64,000 nt of DNA from Chlamydomonas sphaeroides (taxonomy: Eukaryota; Chlorophyta; Chlorophyceae; Chlamydomonadales; Chlamydomonadaceae): assembly GCA_001662425.1 (NCBI GenBank), contig BDDC01000337.1, positions 1,639-65,638 on the forward strand, given 5' to 3'. Positions 44,491 through 54,400 of this stretch are shown here, piece by piece. The notes beneath the pieces are model-generated. The model was not told the origin of the DNA and did not search any database. It worked only from the letters and a program-made list of their open reading frames with translations. A program made the position numbers and the translations under genes. Numbering within the stretch: position 1 is the first letter of the stretch; each line of letters opens with the position of its first letter.

Positions 44491-47400
44491 ATGTTCGTGC
44501 GCGTGCTCTCCCAGCGGGCGCTGGAGGGCCTACGAGCGTATGTCTACAAGCCTGGAGGTTACACGTGGCTCGATGACTTGCACACGCCGATGTGGAACTG
44601 TAGGTCTGGGCGACCGCGATGAAATGATCGCGCCGGCGCCTCGCACGCCGACCGACAGCCACGGTGCCCGAGGGTGCTCGCGTTGCTGGCTAACAGCAGC
44701 TGACCGCCTGCTGTCCGCCGACGCGCGCTTTGGCATGACGCAGGGGTGACGGCGCAGCTGCCGATGTGGCTGGCGCCAAACCTGATAACGCTGAGCGGGC
44801 TCATCTGCACCTTTGTGGCCTACTTTTTGATGTGGTACTTTCTGCCCGAATTCACCGGTGAGGCGTCGAGGAAGGGGATTTGTTAGCAATACAGGGGTCA
44901 AACGCCGCGCCTCGCTGGGAAAGTTGGAGCCAGGGTTCGTGCCATGATGCCGGCGGCATGGCATGCCGCCCGCCCGCCGGCGCCGCCACCCCGCCGCTGG
45001 CGCCGCCCGCCCCGCCGCATCCGCAACCGCGCACAACGCCAACGATGGAGCCCCGCCAGCGCACCGCCAGCGCCGCCTGACCGCCCAGCGCCGCCTGACC
45101 GCCCAGCGCCGCCTGACCGCGGTCTTGCGCTCGCAGCGCCCGCAGCCCTCCGCCCCGCACGGCAGGCTGGGCTGCACGCGGGGCCCCTCTGCCTCTGCCT
45201 CTGCCTCTGCCTCTGCCTCTGCCTTGACCATGCTGCGGCACGGGGCGCACATGAGCCGCCGCAGCGCGCCCCGCCCCCGTGCGGGCTCGTGCAGCCCGCG
45301 GCCCGCGGCCAGCACCTGCGGCATGCCGCAGTGGCAGCAGTGCCGCTGCCAGCCCGGCTCGCGCCACACGGCGCCGCCGCACGCCAGCGCCACCGCCAGC
45401 GCTATCACCTCCTGCACGCGCAGCGCCGCCGCGGCCTCGGCGGCCGCGATCTGCGTCAGCCTCGGCACGCGCAGCGAGCACATGCCGGCGAACAAGCGGC
45501 GGCAGCGGCCGTCGCCAGGGCCTTGCCCCAGGCGCAGTCCGCCACGCCGGACGCCTCCACGGCCGCCAGTTTTGCGTGCCTGCGGCCGTGGTGCACGGGG
45601 CCGCGGCTGCCGGCGCCTGCGCCCAGCACGTTCATGGCCTCGAACTCGGCGGCCGTGCGCAGCAGCGTCTGCGGTGGCTGGCCTGGGACGGATTGCTCGG
45701 GGTACATCGCGCGGCGGGGCTGGCAGCTGCTGAGCACGCGCATGCCGCGGAATACGCCGGGCGCGGCATCGGCATCGATCTGCTGCGTGGAAGCGGAAAC
45801 CAACCGTGCAATCGAAGCGCTCGCGCTCGACCTGCCGCGCCCACGCCGCGGCACACATCGCCGGCGCCGTGAGCTTGGCCGGCAGCAGCTCGGCCAGCAG
45901 TTGTCGCGGCGGCAGCAGCGCCGCTGCCGGCCCGGCCGCCGTCGCAAGTCGTCGCCGGCTGCCGGCGCCAGCCGCTGCGGCAGCCGCTGCACCTCCTGCG
46001 TTCGCCGCACGGCGGCAGCCTCGCGCGCCGCGATCGGCGCCTTGCAACCCCTCACACACAACCCGCCCCTCTCCGCCCACCCACGTGCACCGCCGCCCAC
46101 GTGCCCTCCCACTCGCATCCACCTACCAACCCTCGCCTCCCTCGTCCGCCCGCCTCCCGCGCCCCTCCCCACGTCACCCCCAAGGCGAGGCGCCGCGCTG
46201 GTCGTACTTTTTCGCGGGCGTGTCAATCGTCACCTACACCAACCTGGACTGCATCGACGGCAAGCAGGCGCGGCGCACCGGCTCCAGCTCGCCGCTGGGG
46301 CAGCTGTTCGACCACGGCTGCGACGCCATCGCACTGCACGTGATGCTGTCGCTGACGCAGACGGCGCTGAACGAGCCCAGCGCCGTCTTCACCAGCATCG
46401 CCGCCATGTCGGTGAGGCGCCGGCGGCTGCATGTTTTTGCTGCGATGTGTGCTCTGGAGAAAGCCCGTGCGATGCGTAGGGAGCTCGCCGCCTCATCGCG
46501 GGCTGCAGGCCAGGGCGGCGGCACGCCGCCGGGCCAAGCCTCGGTGGCGTACTGCCTGTCATCCGCCATGGCCAGTGCGCCTGCAGCTCGGCATCTGGCG
46601 CCTGCCCCTCACCACCCTGCGAGACGACCTGACCTCGGCAACTCGTTGGGTTTCGCGCCGCTGCGCCTCCCTGACCCGCGCCGTCATGCGCCCTGCCGCC
46701 AACCGCTCCCAACGGCTCCACAGGTGTACCTGCCCTGGATCGTGAGCCATTGGGAGGAGTACCACACGGGCATCCTCATGTACGGCGACGGCTGGTGAGC
46801 AGCTGCCGGGAAGCTGGCTGCCGGGAGGCGGCGGTGGCGGGCTTGTGGCGCGGGCGAGCCCGCTGGCAAGATCGGCTGTCAGGCGTGTCGCAGCAGGGCG
46901 TGTGGGCCACATGGGCTTGGGGCTCTGCTGCGCGGCGCCACCTCACGGGTGCGAAGCACCGCCAGGGGCCTCAAGGCAATGCGGTACTGGCGGCCTCCGC
47001 CGCGCGGCAGCCCGCTGCTGTTGTCTAAGCACAAGCCCGCGGCTGTTGTCTACGGGTCGGATGGGGCGCGGCAGGTTGCCCGCCCCGACTGCGCCGTTGG
47101 TTATTATGCGACGTCCCTTGTTGGTTGGCTGGGTGCTATTTGCCGAGCGGATTTGGCGACCCGTCCGCAGGTTCGGCATCCTGGAGGCCAACTACGTGCT
47201 GGCCGGCATCACCGTCGTCACGGGCACCTTTGGGCCAGCCATCTACGAGATACCCGTCAAGCAGCTGCTGCCGTGGTGGCCCTGGGACATCTGTGAGCAC
47301 GGCCGGGGTTCTGCGCTGACGGCCGCCGTGGGACAGAGGAAGACCGGCAGGATTACTCGGTCGCCGCGGGCCGCACGCCAGGAGGTAGCACCGACCTCGA

Positions 47401-49212
47401 ACGGAAGGGAGCAGCAGCGCTGTGCTGTGCCCACCGCTCTGGGCCTTGCACCCGCTGCCACGGTTGGATGATGCCAAATGGGCTTGGCCGGGCGCGCTCA
47501 CCACCCCCTGCACATCGCCCTTGCTTCCCCGCGCCCGCAGCCGTCAAGCACACGTTCATCATCTTTGCCATGCTAATCGCGCTGGTGCAGTTCTACGGCC
47601 AGATGGGGCGAGTGTTCGGGCGGCCCTGGACCATGCTGCCCGAGGCGGTGAGTGCATCATCTGTTGCGGCGGAACGTAGCTCACGGCATACCAGTTGTAA
47701 ACGCCAACAATTGCGACATTGTTGAGGCGCGACTGTACTGGAGGGGCTTTACCAGCTTGCCTGCGGCGAGGAGTGCCGGGCTCAGCTGTGCTATGTGTGT
47801 GGTGGTGGCGGCGTTCCAGGCTCGTTGGCGCAGAGCTATCACGCCCTAGCCGGGTCCCGCGGGACAGGCGGGGAATACAGCCCAGGTCGGGGACGCTGCG
47901 TGTGGCTGGTGGCCCTGGCCCTGGCCCTGGCCCTGGCCCTGGCCCTGGCCCTGGCCCTGGCCCTGGCCCTCGCCCTCGCCCTCGCCCTCGCCCTGGCCAT
48001 GGCCCTCGCCCTCGCCTTCGCCCTGGCCCTCGCCCTCGCCCTGGCCATGGCCCTCGCCCTCGCCTTCGCCCTGACCCTGGCCCTGGCCCTGGCCCTGGCC
48101 CTGGCCCTGGCCCTGGCCCTGGCCCTAGGCACCGTGCTGCCACCCCGGGACCCGCACGCCGCCGCGCCCCTCACAGCGCCTGCACCTTGCCCCGCTGTCT
48201 GCCGCCGCCCCTCAGGAGCGAGGGCACAAGGAGCTGGGCACGGGCGCGCGGCTCAAGCACCTGGCGTACGGCCTGACGCTGGTGGGCCTGGGCACTGCCT
48301 ACCTGGCGGACACCAACCTGCAGCCGTGGCAGGCCAGGTGAGGGCGGGGGGGGGCGCCGCGGCGAGCGAGGCCAAGGCCGGGCGTGATCAGGGATGTGCC
48401 GCATGCTGCCAGGTCAACGACTGAGAGGTGTGTTGGGCGTGCTGCCGGGGCATTGGTGGCTGCGGGTAGTCTGGCTGGCACCACAGCGCCGTTCCTACTC
48501 CCGTTCTGTCAGCCGCCCAGCCGCCCTGCCTCCTAACCTACCCCGCCTGCCTCGCTCCTCGGTCCGGGCCTCCGCCCCGTTGCCGTGCTGCTGCGTGGAG
48601 TGCCGCTACGTCTACGCCAGTGCCACGGCGCCACCAACCCGGCCCTTCCCTTCCCCACACCCGCCTCGTCACGCCAGGGTGGCGGCGCTGCTGTACGGCC
48701 TCGTGTACGCCACGGTGGCCACGCAGCTGATCATGGACCACATGAGCAAGGAGCCCTTCCGGCCGCCGCTGGTGCCGCTGGCGGTGCTGGCGGCCGCCAC
48801 CGCCAACAGCTTCCTGCAGCTCGCGGACGGTCGGCTGGTGGCCTTCGGCGGCTCCGCCATCATGCTGGTCTACTACGGCATCTACGTCACCAGCATCGTG
48901 AACCAGGTGCGCACCCCGTCGCATGGCGCCGCTCCTCGTGGCGCCGCTACTCGTGGCGCTGCTACTCGTGGCGCTGCTACTCGTGGTGCTGCTACTCGTG
49001 GCACCGGTACTCATGGCACAGCTACTCATGGCGCCGCTACTCATGGCGCTGCTACTCATGGCGCTGCTACTTATGGCGCTGCTACTTATCGGTGCTACTC
49101 ATGGACCCTAACGTAGTACCTCACGTTTTCGCCGCCCGCCCTGCGGCTGCCGTTGCAGGTGTGCGCGTTCCTCGGGATACACTGCCTCTCCATCACGACC
49201 AAGCGGGCATAG
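44491..49212 (+). CDS. EPT1: Ethanolaminephosphotransferase / aminoalcohol phosphotransferase
   Basis: Nine exons: 44491..44599, 44744..44857, 46185..46411, 46724..46794, 47171..47292, 47541..47647, 48216..48337, 48678..48906 and 49159..49212, predicting 384 aa, the normal size for plant AAPT/EPT enzymes. The N-terminus has the family pattern YKPGGYTWLDDLHTPMWNW, then MWLAPNLITLSG and a membrane helix. The CDP-alcohol phosphotransferase motif DGx2ARx8Gx3Dx3D is complete at 99-121 (Asp99, Gly100, Ala103, Arg104, Gly113, Asp117, Asp121). WEEYHTGIL follows, then several hydrophobic helices, including one with MDHMSKEPF. The enzyme transfers phosphoethanolamine or phosphocholine from the CDP-alcohol to diacylglycerol in ER or Golgi membranes, the last Kennedy-pathway step. 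Volvocine algae mostly lack phosphatidylcholine, so ethanolamine is the likely substrate. Intron 2 is long (1.3 kb) and ends in AAG, not CAG. Introns 6 and 8 are filled with tandem repeats. Confidence 0.93.
45074..45123. repeat. 18-base tandem repeat
   Basis: Nearly three copies of CGCCTGACCGCCCAGCGC in intron 2 of the phosphotransferase gene, close to the antisense coding fragment. Confidence 0.75.
45106..46010 (-). pseudogene. Possible decayed antisense coding fragment inside phosphotransferase intron 2
   Basis: On the minus strand, protein-like sequence continues across two frame changes. First comes a helical segment around PPRQLLAELLPAKLTAPA and WARQVERERFDC, then a second frame with STQQIDADAAPG, QPPQTLLRTAAEFEAMNVLG and HAKLAAVEASGVADCAWGKAL. 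The first frame then resumes with LTQIAAAEAAAALRVQEV and a cysteine-rich segment, RHCCHCGMPQ, LMCAPCRSMV and LPCGAEGCGRCERK. The amino-acid balance and CxxC pairs look more like real protein than a shadow. No intron of plausible size joins the frames, so I read it as a frameshifted remnant. I do not recognise the family. It could instead be a nested gene with sequencing errors, or a coincidental shadow. Confidence 0.35.
45186..45224. repeat. Hexanucleotide repeat (TCTGCC)n
   Basis: About six and a half copies in intron 2 of the phosphotransferase gene. On the minus strand it reads as (Glu-Ala)n inside the antisense fragment. Confidence 0.85.
47911..48128. repeat. Hexanucleotide repeat (GGCCCT)n in intron 6
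   Basis: About 36 units of GGCCCT with CGCCCT and GGCCAT variants, uninterrupted for about 215 bases. It occupies most of the second half of the intron before the exon at 48216. It reads without a stop in all frames, giving Ala-Leu, Gly-Pro or Arg-Ala-like dipeptides, which explains the long spurious open frames there. Confidence 0.95.
48922..49105. repeat. 15-base tandem repeat in intron 8
   Basis: About 11 to 12 copies of a unit close to GCTACTCATGGCGCT, drifting from CTCGTGG to CTCATGG to CTTATGG along the array. It starts just after the donor at 48907 and ends about 50 bases before the last exon of the phosphotransferase gene. Confidence 0.92.
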
Positions 49213-50712
49213 CGCGGCCACTTGTTGCGTTGAGGGGCCGGGCGCGGCACGGGGGCGGAGGTTGGCGGCGGGGCTAGGGTGGGCGGGCCGCGGGGTACGA
49301 AGGGCCCGGCACGGATGGAAGGCCCCGCGTCGGCGAACGCTTGCGGGAGGCGGCAGCCGGAGCGGAAGGATTGAGTTGGGTTGGAGGTGGCCAAGGGGTG
49401 GTGGCTCGACTGGGTGCTCGGACGGGGCTGGGGTTGTGGGGTTATGCAGACGGTGCTGTCGCGTGCAGGCGCCGCAGGAGGGAGCATGCGGTGGGTCGTT
49501 GGCGGACGATGTGAGAGAACGCTTGCGCGCAGTGGCCCCGGGTCAGCTGCCGTGCTGGTGGTGCTCTCGCTGTGCGCCACGAACCGCGTGCGTGCCGTGA
49601 GCGCAGCGCTGTGTCGGGCGCTGGAATGACGAGGCGTGGCGCTGCCACAGGCCGCGCCTAACTTCCTGCGGCGGCGTACGGTACAGCGCTACACGGCAGC
49701 ACGGGTGACCGCTGCGACAGTTAACCCATAGGGCTGGTCGGACCAACAGGGTACAGGGACCTCCGGACGTCGTGCTGGGCCTTCGCAGTTGCTACACGGC
49801 ACCTGCCCAACACGACATGACATGCACGAGCTGGCAGGGCCACGGAGCGCTCGTCTATTGCTGGACGAGACGGCAGTGGGCTGAGGTCACTGCGGCGCCA
49901 CGCTGCACGGCGTGTTCTGGAGGGTAGGGCACAGGACTCGCGGCACTGCCTTAAAGTCACATTGGTCGCTGCAGCCTTTCGCTTACACTCGCACCCCGAC
50001 ATCCCCCTTGCATACGACCACCTCCGGCACCGCCCTCCGCACCGAGCCGCCAGTCCTTCGCAACGACACGCCGCAGCGCGACTGGCGTCTAGTTGGTTGG
50101 TCATACCAACTGTCAACCACCCGTGCAGCGTCAGATACCGTAAGCGACACCGGCGGTTTGCAGGTGCACCATGTCCGCTAGGCGCCAGTCACCGCATGAG
50201 GAGGGTGGGCAGCCCCACATCGAGCCGCGCCTGTGCAAGCGGCAACGCCCATTCTCCGCCACCCCATCATCCCCCCGCCGACCTCTTGGCACCAGCACGC
50301 GTGCCGGGGCACCGCCACGACAGGCCTGAAAGATGCAGCCGAGGCGCGCCAGCAGCAGTCCACGCCACGCACCGCCAAACACCCTTGGGTCCGGGCGCCT
50401 GCGGCTGTGCTTTCGTCTGTCTCTGCGCCAGCAGCAGGCAGCAGCACCCATACCACGCTGCGCATCGCAAGAAAATCCATCCGTGATGGTGTTCGTTCGA
50501 GCTCATGTCCGATCAGCGCCCCCGCTTGACGGGGGCTGCCATGTACGCCAGGCCACACACCGCGCGCCGCGGTAGCGGCGCACTGCCGCGCATCCAACCG
50601 GGCAGTGTCCGTGCTGCTGTGCGGGCCCCCGCAGCCCCGACGCCAGCTTCGTTGCTCCGTGCAGCACGCGCTGCTGCACTCCAGTCCGCGGCAGTGCGCA
50701 TGGCAGCGGGGG
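49213..50712. other. Intergenic between convergent phosphotransferase and LSM1 genes
   Basis: Shared 3' flank of two converging genes. TTACA at 49982 to 49986 (TGTAA on minus) is a possible end signal for LSM1, about 730 bases past its stop. No clear TGTAA was seen for the phosphotransferase. Open frames have no recognisable similarity. Confidence 0.5.
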
Positions 50713-51126
50713 TCACTCCAGGTCCAGGAAGTCCATGCGGGCACGTATTGTGCTCTTGAGCTTGTTCAGCTCCTTCTCGCCCTTGAGCGCCTCCTTGATA
50801 GCCGCGGGCGAGACCTGGGTGAGTCCCTCGGGCGCGTCCTTGGCTTCGTCCACTCTCCCCAGCAGCACCACGTTCTCGCCACGGATGACTTGCAACCCCA
50901 GGGGTATGTCACCATACTGCTCGCCCACGATGATGCGCTCTACCGCCCCCTCCACCACGAGGTTTGCGAACTGGTCAAAGGAGCGGAGCACGCCGAGCAG
51001 CTTGCGGCCGTCGCGTAGGACAATTAGCAGCCGCTGGTCCAGCTCCTCTGCTAGCGCTGTCCCTGGCAGCGGCACTTCCTGCAGCTGGATGTCCATGTCG
51101 AGCACTGCCCCGGCGGGGCCGCGCAA
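50713..51126 (-). CDS. LSM1: U6 snRNA-associated Sm-like protein LSm1
   Basis: Intronless, 137 aa. The Sm fold is complete. Sm1 contains LAEELDQRLLIVLRDGRKLLG, followed by LRSFDQFANLVVEGAVERII. The LSm1-specific stretch VGEQYGDIPLGLQVIRGENV leads into VVLLGRVD, the Sm2 strand. A charged C-terminal helix (KEALKGEKELNKLK) follows, as in other LSm1 proteins. LSm1 defines the cytoplasmic LSm1-7 ring, which with Pat1 binds oligoadenylated mRNA 3' ends and promotes decapping. An internal Met at residue 11 (MDIQLQEV) is an equally credible start, because LSm1 N-termini are short. It is the only intronless gene in the window. It lies about 290 bases downstream of the EMAP-like gene on the same strand. 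Confidence 0.96.
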   Translation of the reverse strand: MRGPAGAVLDMDIQLQEVPLPGTALAEELDQRLLIVLRDGRKLLGVLRSFDQFANLVVEGAVERIIVGEQYGDIPLGLQVIRGENVVLLGRVDEAKDAPEGLTQVSPAAIKEALKGEKELNKLKSTIRARMDFLDLE

Positions 51127-51412
51127 GGTTCCAGGAGATTGAATCCGCAGCTATGCAGCCTTGCGTGTTAACTCGATATTAGGAATAGTGATCAGGCGAT
51201 GACCACAACGACAGCGAGCAAAAGCGAGTCGCAGAGCAGGCTGAGTTGAAGAAGCGGCAAGTTGCTTGTTTGTAGAGAAACGCGGTGCTATCGAGCGACT
51301 ACTCGTCGTGGCTTTGCAATGACTCGCAACGTGGTTTGGCAAGCCACCGTGTGCACACCACCGGCGCTTGCCTGTGCGCATACCCGGTCGTCGTACCCGT
51401 CGCCTCCACCGC

Positions 51413-54400
51413 CTAGAACTCTTCCCCGTCGTCCCCGGGCTCCTCCACCGGCAGCCCCTCCTCGTCATCGTATGCCTCATCGCGCCCACCCATGCCTCCT
51501 CGCAACCCCACTCCGAACTCCTCCTCCGCCGCGCTCGCGCCGTACGTGCGCGTCGGCGCGGCATTTCCCGCCAGGCCAGGCCCGGGGCCCCCGCCTCCGC
51601 CCCTGGCCGCCGCGAACGCGTGCGCCGGCGGGGCCTCATCCGGCGGCGGCGGCAGCGGCGACGCCGACCGGGAGCCGCCGCCGCCGGCGTAGGGCGCCCC
51701 GTACGCCAGGCCGGGCTGGGAGGGCTCCCGGGACGGGCCGCCAGGGGTGGCAGACCCAGGCCGTGGCGGCGGCGTGCGGGAGCCGGAGGGGCCAGCGCCG
51801 CCGCCCGCCGCTGCGGCGGCGCCGCTTCCGGCCGGCACGTCGTAAGGCGTGTACGTCCACCCAAACGCGCGACCTGCACGGCCCCCGGCGGAAAGCACCG
51901 TAAACTCCGTGTGCCAGCACCGGACACGATCATGGCAGTCGAGGACGGCGCGTGCAGAGCACAGCACGCGTGCGGCCGGGGGACAGCAGCCCCGAGGTTC
52001 CGGCCGCGGCGGGAGCCAGCGGCCGATACGCACACAGCGTGTCCCAGGCGCCCGGGCCCCGGGCCCCGGGGCCGTGGAATGCCGGCTGACCCATGCACGC
52101 GCCCAGGCGGCACACAGCCGGGCACGGCCTGACGCGGCCACGGCCGCCTGCCTCACCTTCGGGGTCCAGCGCGCCCCACACCTTCTGCGGCGGCGCGGCG
52201 GGCGGCGGCGCCTGCTCCAGGTCCACCACCGCAAACTGGAACATGGCCCAGTCGTAGCCGCCCACAGACACCTGCGCGGTTGGAAGGCACACCGCCGTCG
52301 CCGGTTACGGTCCATGCGCGGTGTGGGGGGCGAGGCCTGGCAGGGCGTTGCCGGTCAGAGCAGCGCGGGGCGGCGGGAGGGGCGGGCCCGCTGCCGGCCG
52401 ATGCTGCGACGCCTGCGGCTGCTGCGTCGATCGCTGCCAATCCGTACACTACCGCATGGATGCAGGTCAAACGCCGCCGTCGGGTTTTCAACGCGCTGCT
52501 GCTACGACGCGCGGGCGTCGCGGCCAATCTTGGCAAGCACGTGCGCATGCACCGGCGTAGTGCCGTACCCAACACCCATTCCACCGATACGTCGACGGCT
52601 CAACTCTATTGGCTCTCTCGATCTTTGATCAATACGCGGCCCGACGCACCAGCGTGGTGTCGTCGCAGTTGAAGCGCACGCCCATGACGTGGCTGCTGTG
52701 GCCGCGGTAGGCGCGGTGCGGCGCGTCGTCCAGCACGCAGGGGCAGTTGAAGAGCTTGACCAGCCCCTCGTCGTCGGCCGTGGCCAGCAGCTCGCCCGCG
52801 CGGCGGCCCAGGGTGCTGCGGCACACGGCGTTGACGTCGGTGCCGTCGGAGCCGTCGGGCCAGATGCCCATGACTATGGGGTGGGGGAAGGGGAAGAGTA
52901 CCACACGAGGCGTGTGTGGTCAGTTACCAACAGCAAGGTTGGGTGTACTGTTGAAGGCCGGCCAGATGCCCATGTGAATGGGAGAGGTACCGCCTATGGG
53001 GCCGAGTCGGAAAGGGGCCCATGTGTGTGCGGAGTGCTGCTGCCAGCGCGCCGGAGCTGCTGCTGCCGCTGTCGGGCCTCCACACCTGGGAAGCCCAGGC
53101 GCACGGTGTAGGTTGCGAACTGCACGTCGCGCGAGGGGATGGGGATCTGCTTGCCTGCGAATCACGCAGGGCGGGGCAATTGACACGGACACATCAGCTT
53201 AAAGCACCGGCTGCGCCGCCGCTTAGTACTGGTTCACTCCCCTCATGCCGCTGGCTCCTGTCAGGCAGTCATCGGCTGTGGTCTACATGGCCAGCCAGCC
53301 CACCGCACCGGTTCGGGCGTTCCAGACCAGCAGCTCCAGGTCCGCGCTGTCGCTCTGCAGGATGGAGCCGTCGGTGCTCCAGTCGATGCCGCGGACCGTG
53401 GAGCTGCGCGGCAGCGGCAGAGGGAGGGAGAGAGGCAGTAAGTGCAGCGGGAAGGCACCGGAAGTCCGGATGAACAAGGGCGTAGCAAGGCCGGGGCACA
53501 GAGCACGGCAAAAGCGGCCCACAGCAAGGCAGCCGCGGCTCCGGTTCCAGCGGCAGCTCCGCCGCACACGCCCGCGGTGCTAGCCCCGGCCACCGCGCTA
53601 CGGCCCTCTGCGGCTCCCTCATCCCTGCGAGCGCCCCCACCTGTGGCCGCTGCAGCGCTGCACCCTCTGGTATCCCTTGACCACCGAATAGATGTCGATC
53701 CAGGTGTCGGCGGTGGCGGCCGCCATGTACCTGCGGCCGGGTCGGGCCAGGGCGGGGAAAGAGGGGAGGTATGGAATGGGTAGAGGTTGCGAATGGCAGG
53801 GGTCACGCCCCATATACTGCAGAGCAAGGTGTGGTGAACGCGGTGGGGGCGGGGCCCCCTCGCGGCCGTAAAAACGATTCCAAGCCAGCGGTGCACAGCA
53901 GCTGGGTGCGGCTGTGAGCCCCCAGGCCTGCCGCGACAGCGCCGCCTCTCACTTGCTGTCGGGCGAGAACTTGATGTCGGTGATGCCCTCGCGGCTGTCC
54001 TTGCACTTGTGCACCGGCTGCAGGCTAGACTCCAGCAGCACCTGGCGGGGCAGGTCAGCGGCGGCGGGGGCCCAGTGGTTGAGGGTGCATTGCTGCAGTG
54101 ACGCGTGTGGGAGTGGACCGAGGGGTTGGATAGCTAGTCGACTCCAGCGGCACTCGGCAGGTCAGCGAAGGGGCGTGTGGCCAGCGGGAGGGGGCGGGCG
54201 CGGAGGGCGCCATGGAGCGGACGGTGTCGGGCGCTGCGGTGCCGGGCGCGCAAGGTGGTTGCGCACATAACCCGTCTCCCTACCAGCTCGCTGCCCCGCA
54301 TACCCTGTGTACGGTACCCTGGCTGCACCCTTCCCTCGCTTCCAGTGCCTCCCCCCTGCCTTCCAACAGTCCTGCCCTCTGCCCCACCATGATGTCGCCC

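Noticed and set aside
44530..46122. Continuous 530-residue minus-strand open frame across phosphotransferase exons and intron
   Set aside because: As a single protein it includes antisense of real exons and low-complexity repeats. Only parts look protein-like, so they are reported as a possible decayed fragment.
47795..48424. Long Ala-Leu repeat reading frame
   Set aside because: It is produced by the GGCCCT array in intron 6. The flanking exons are joined in phase without it.
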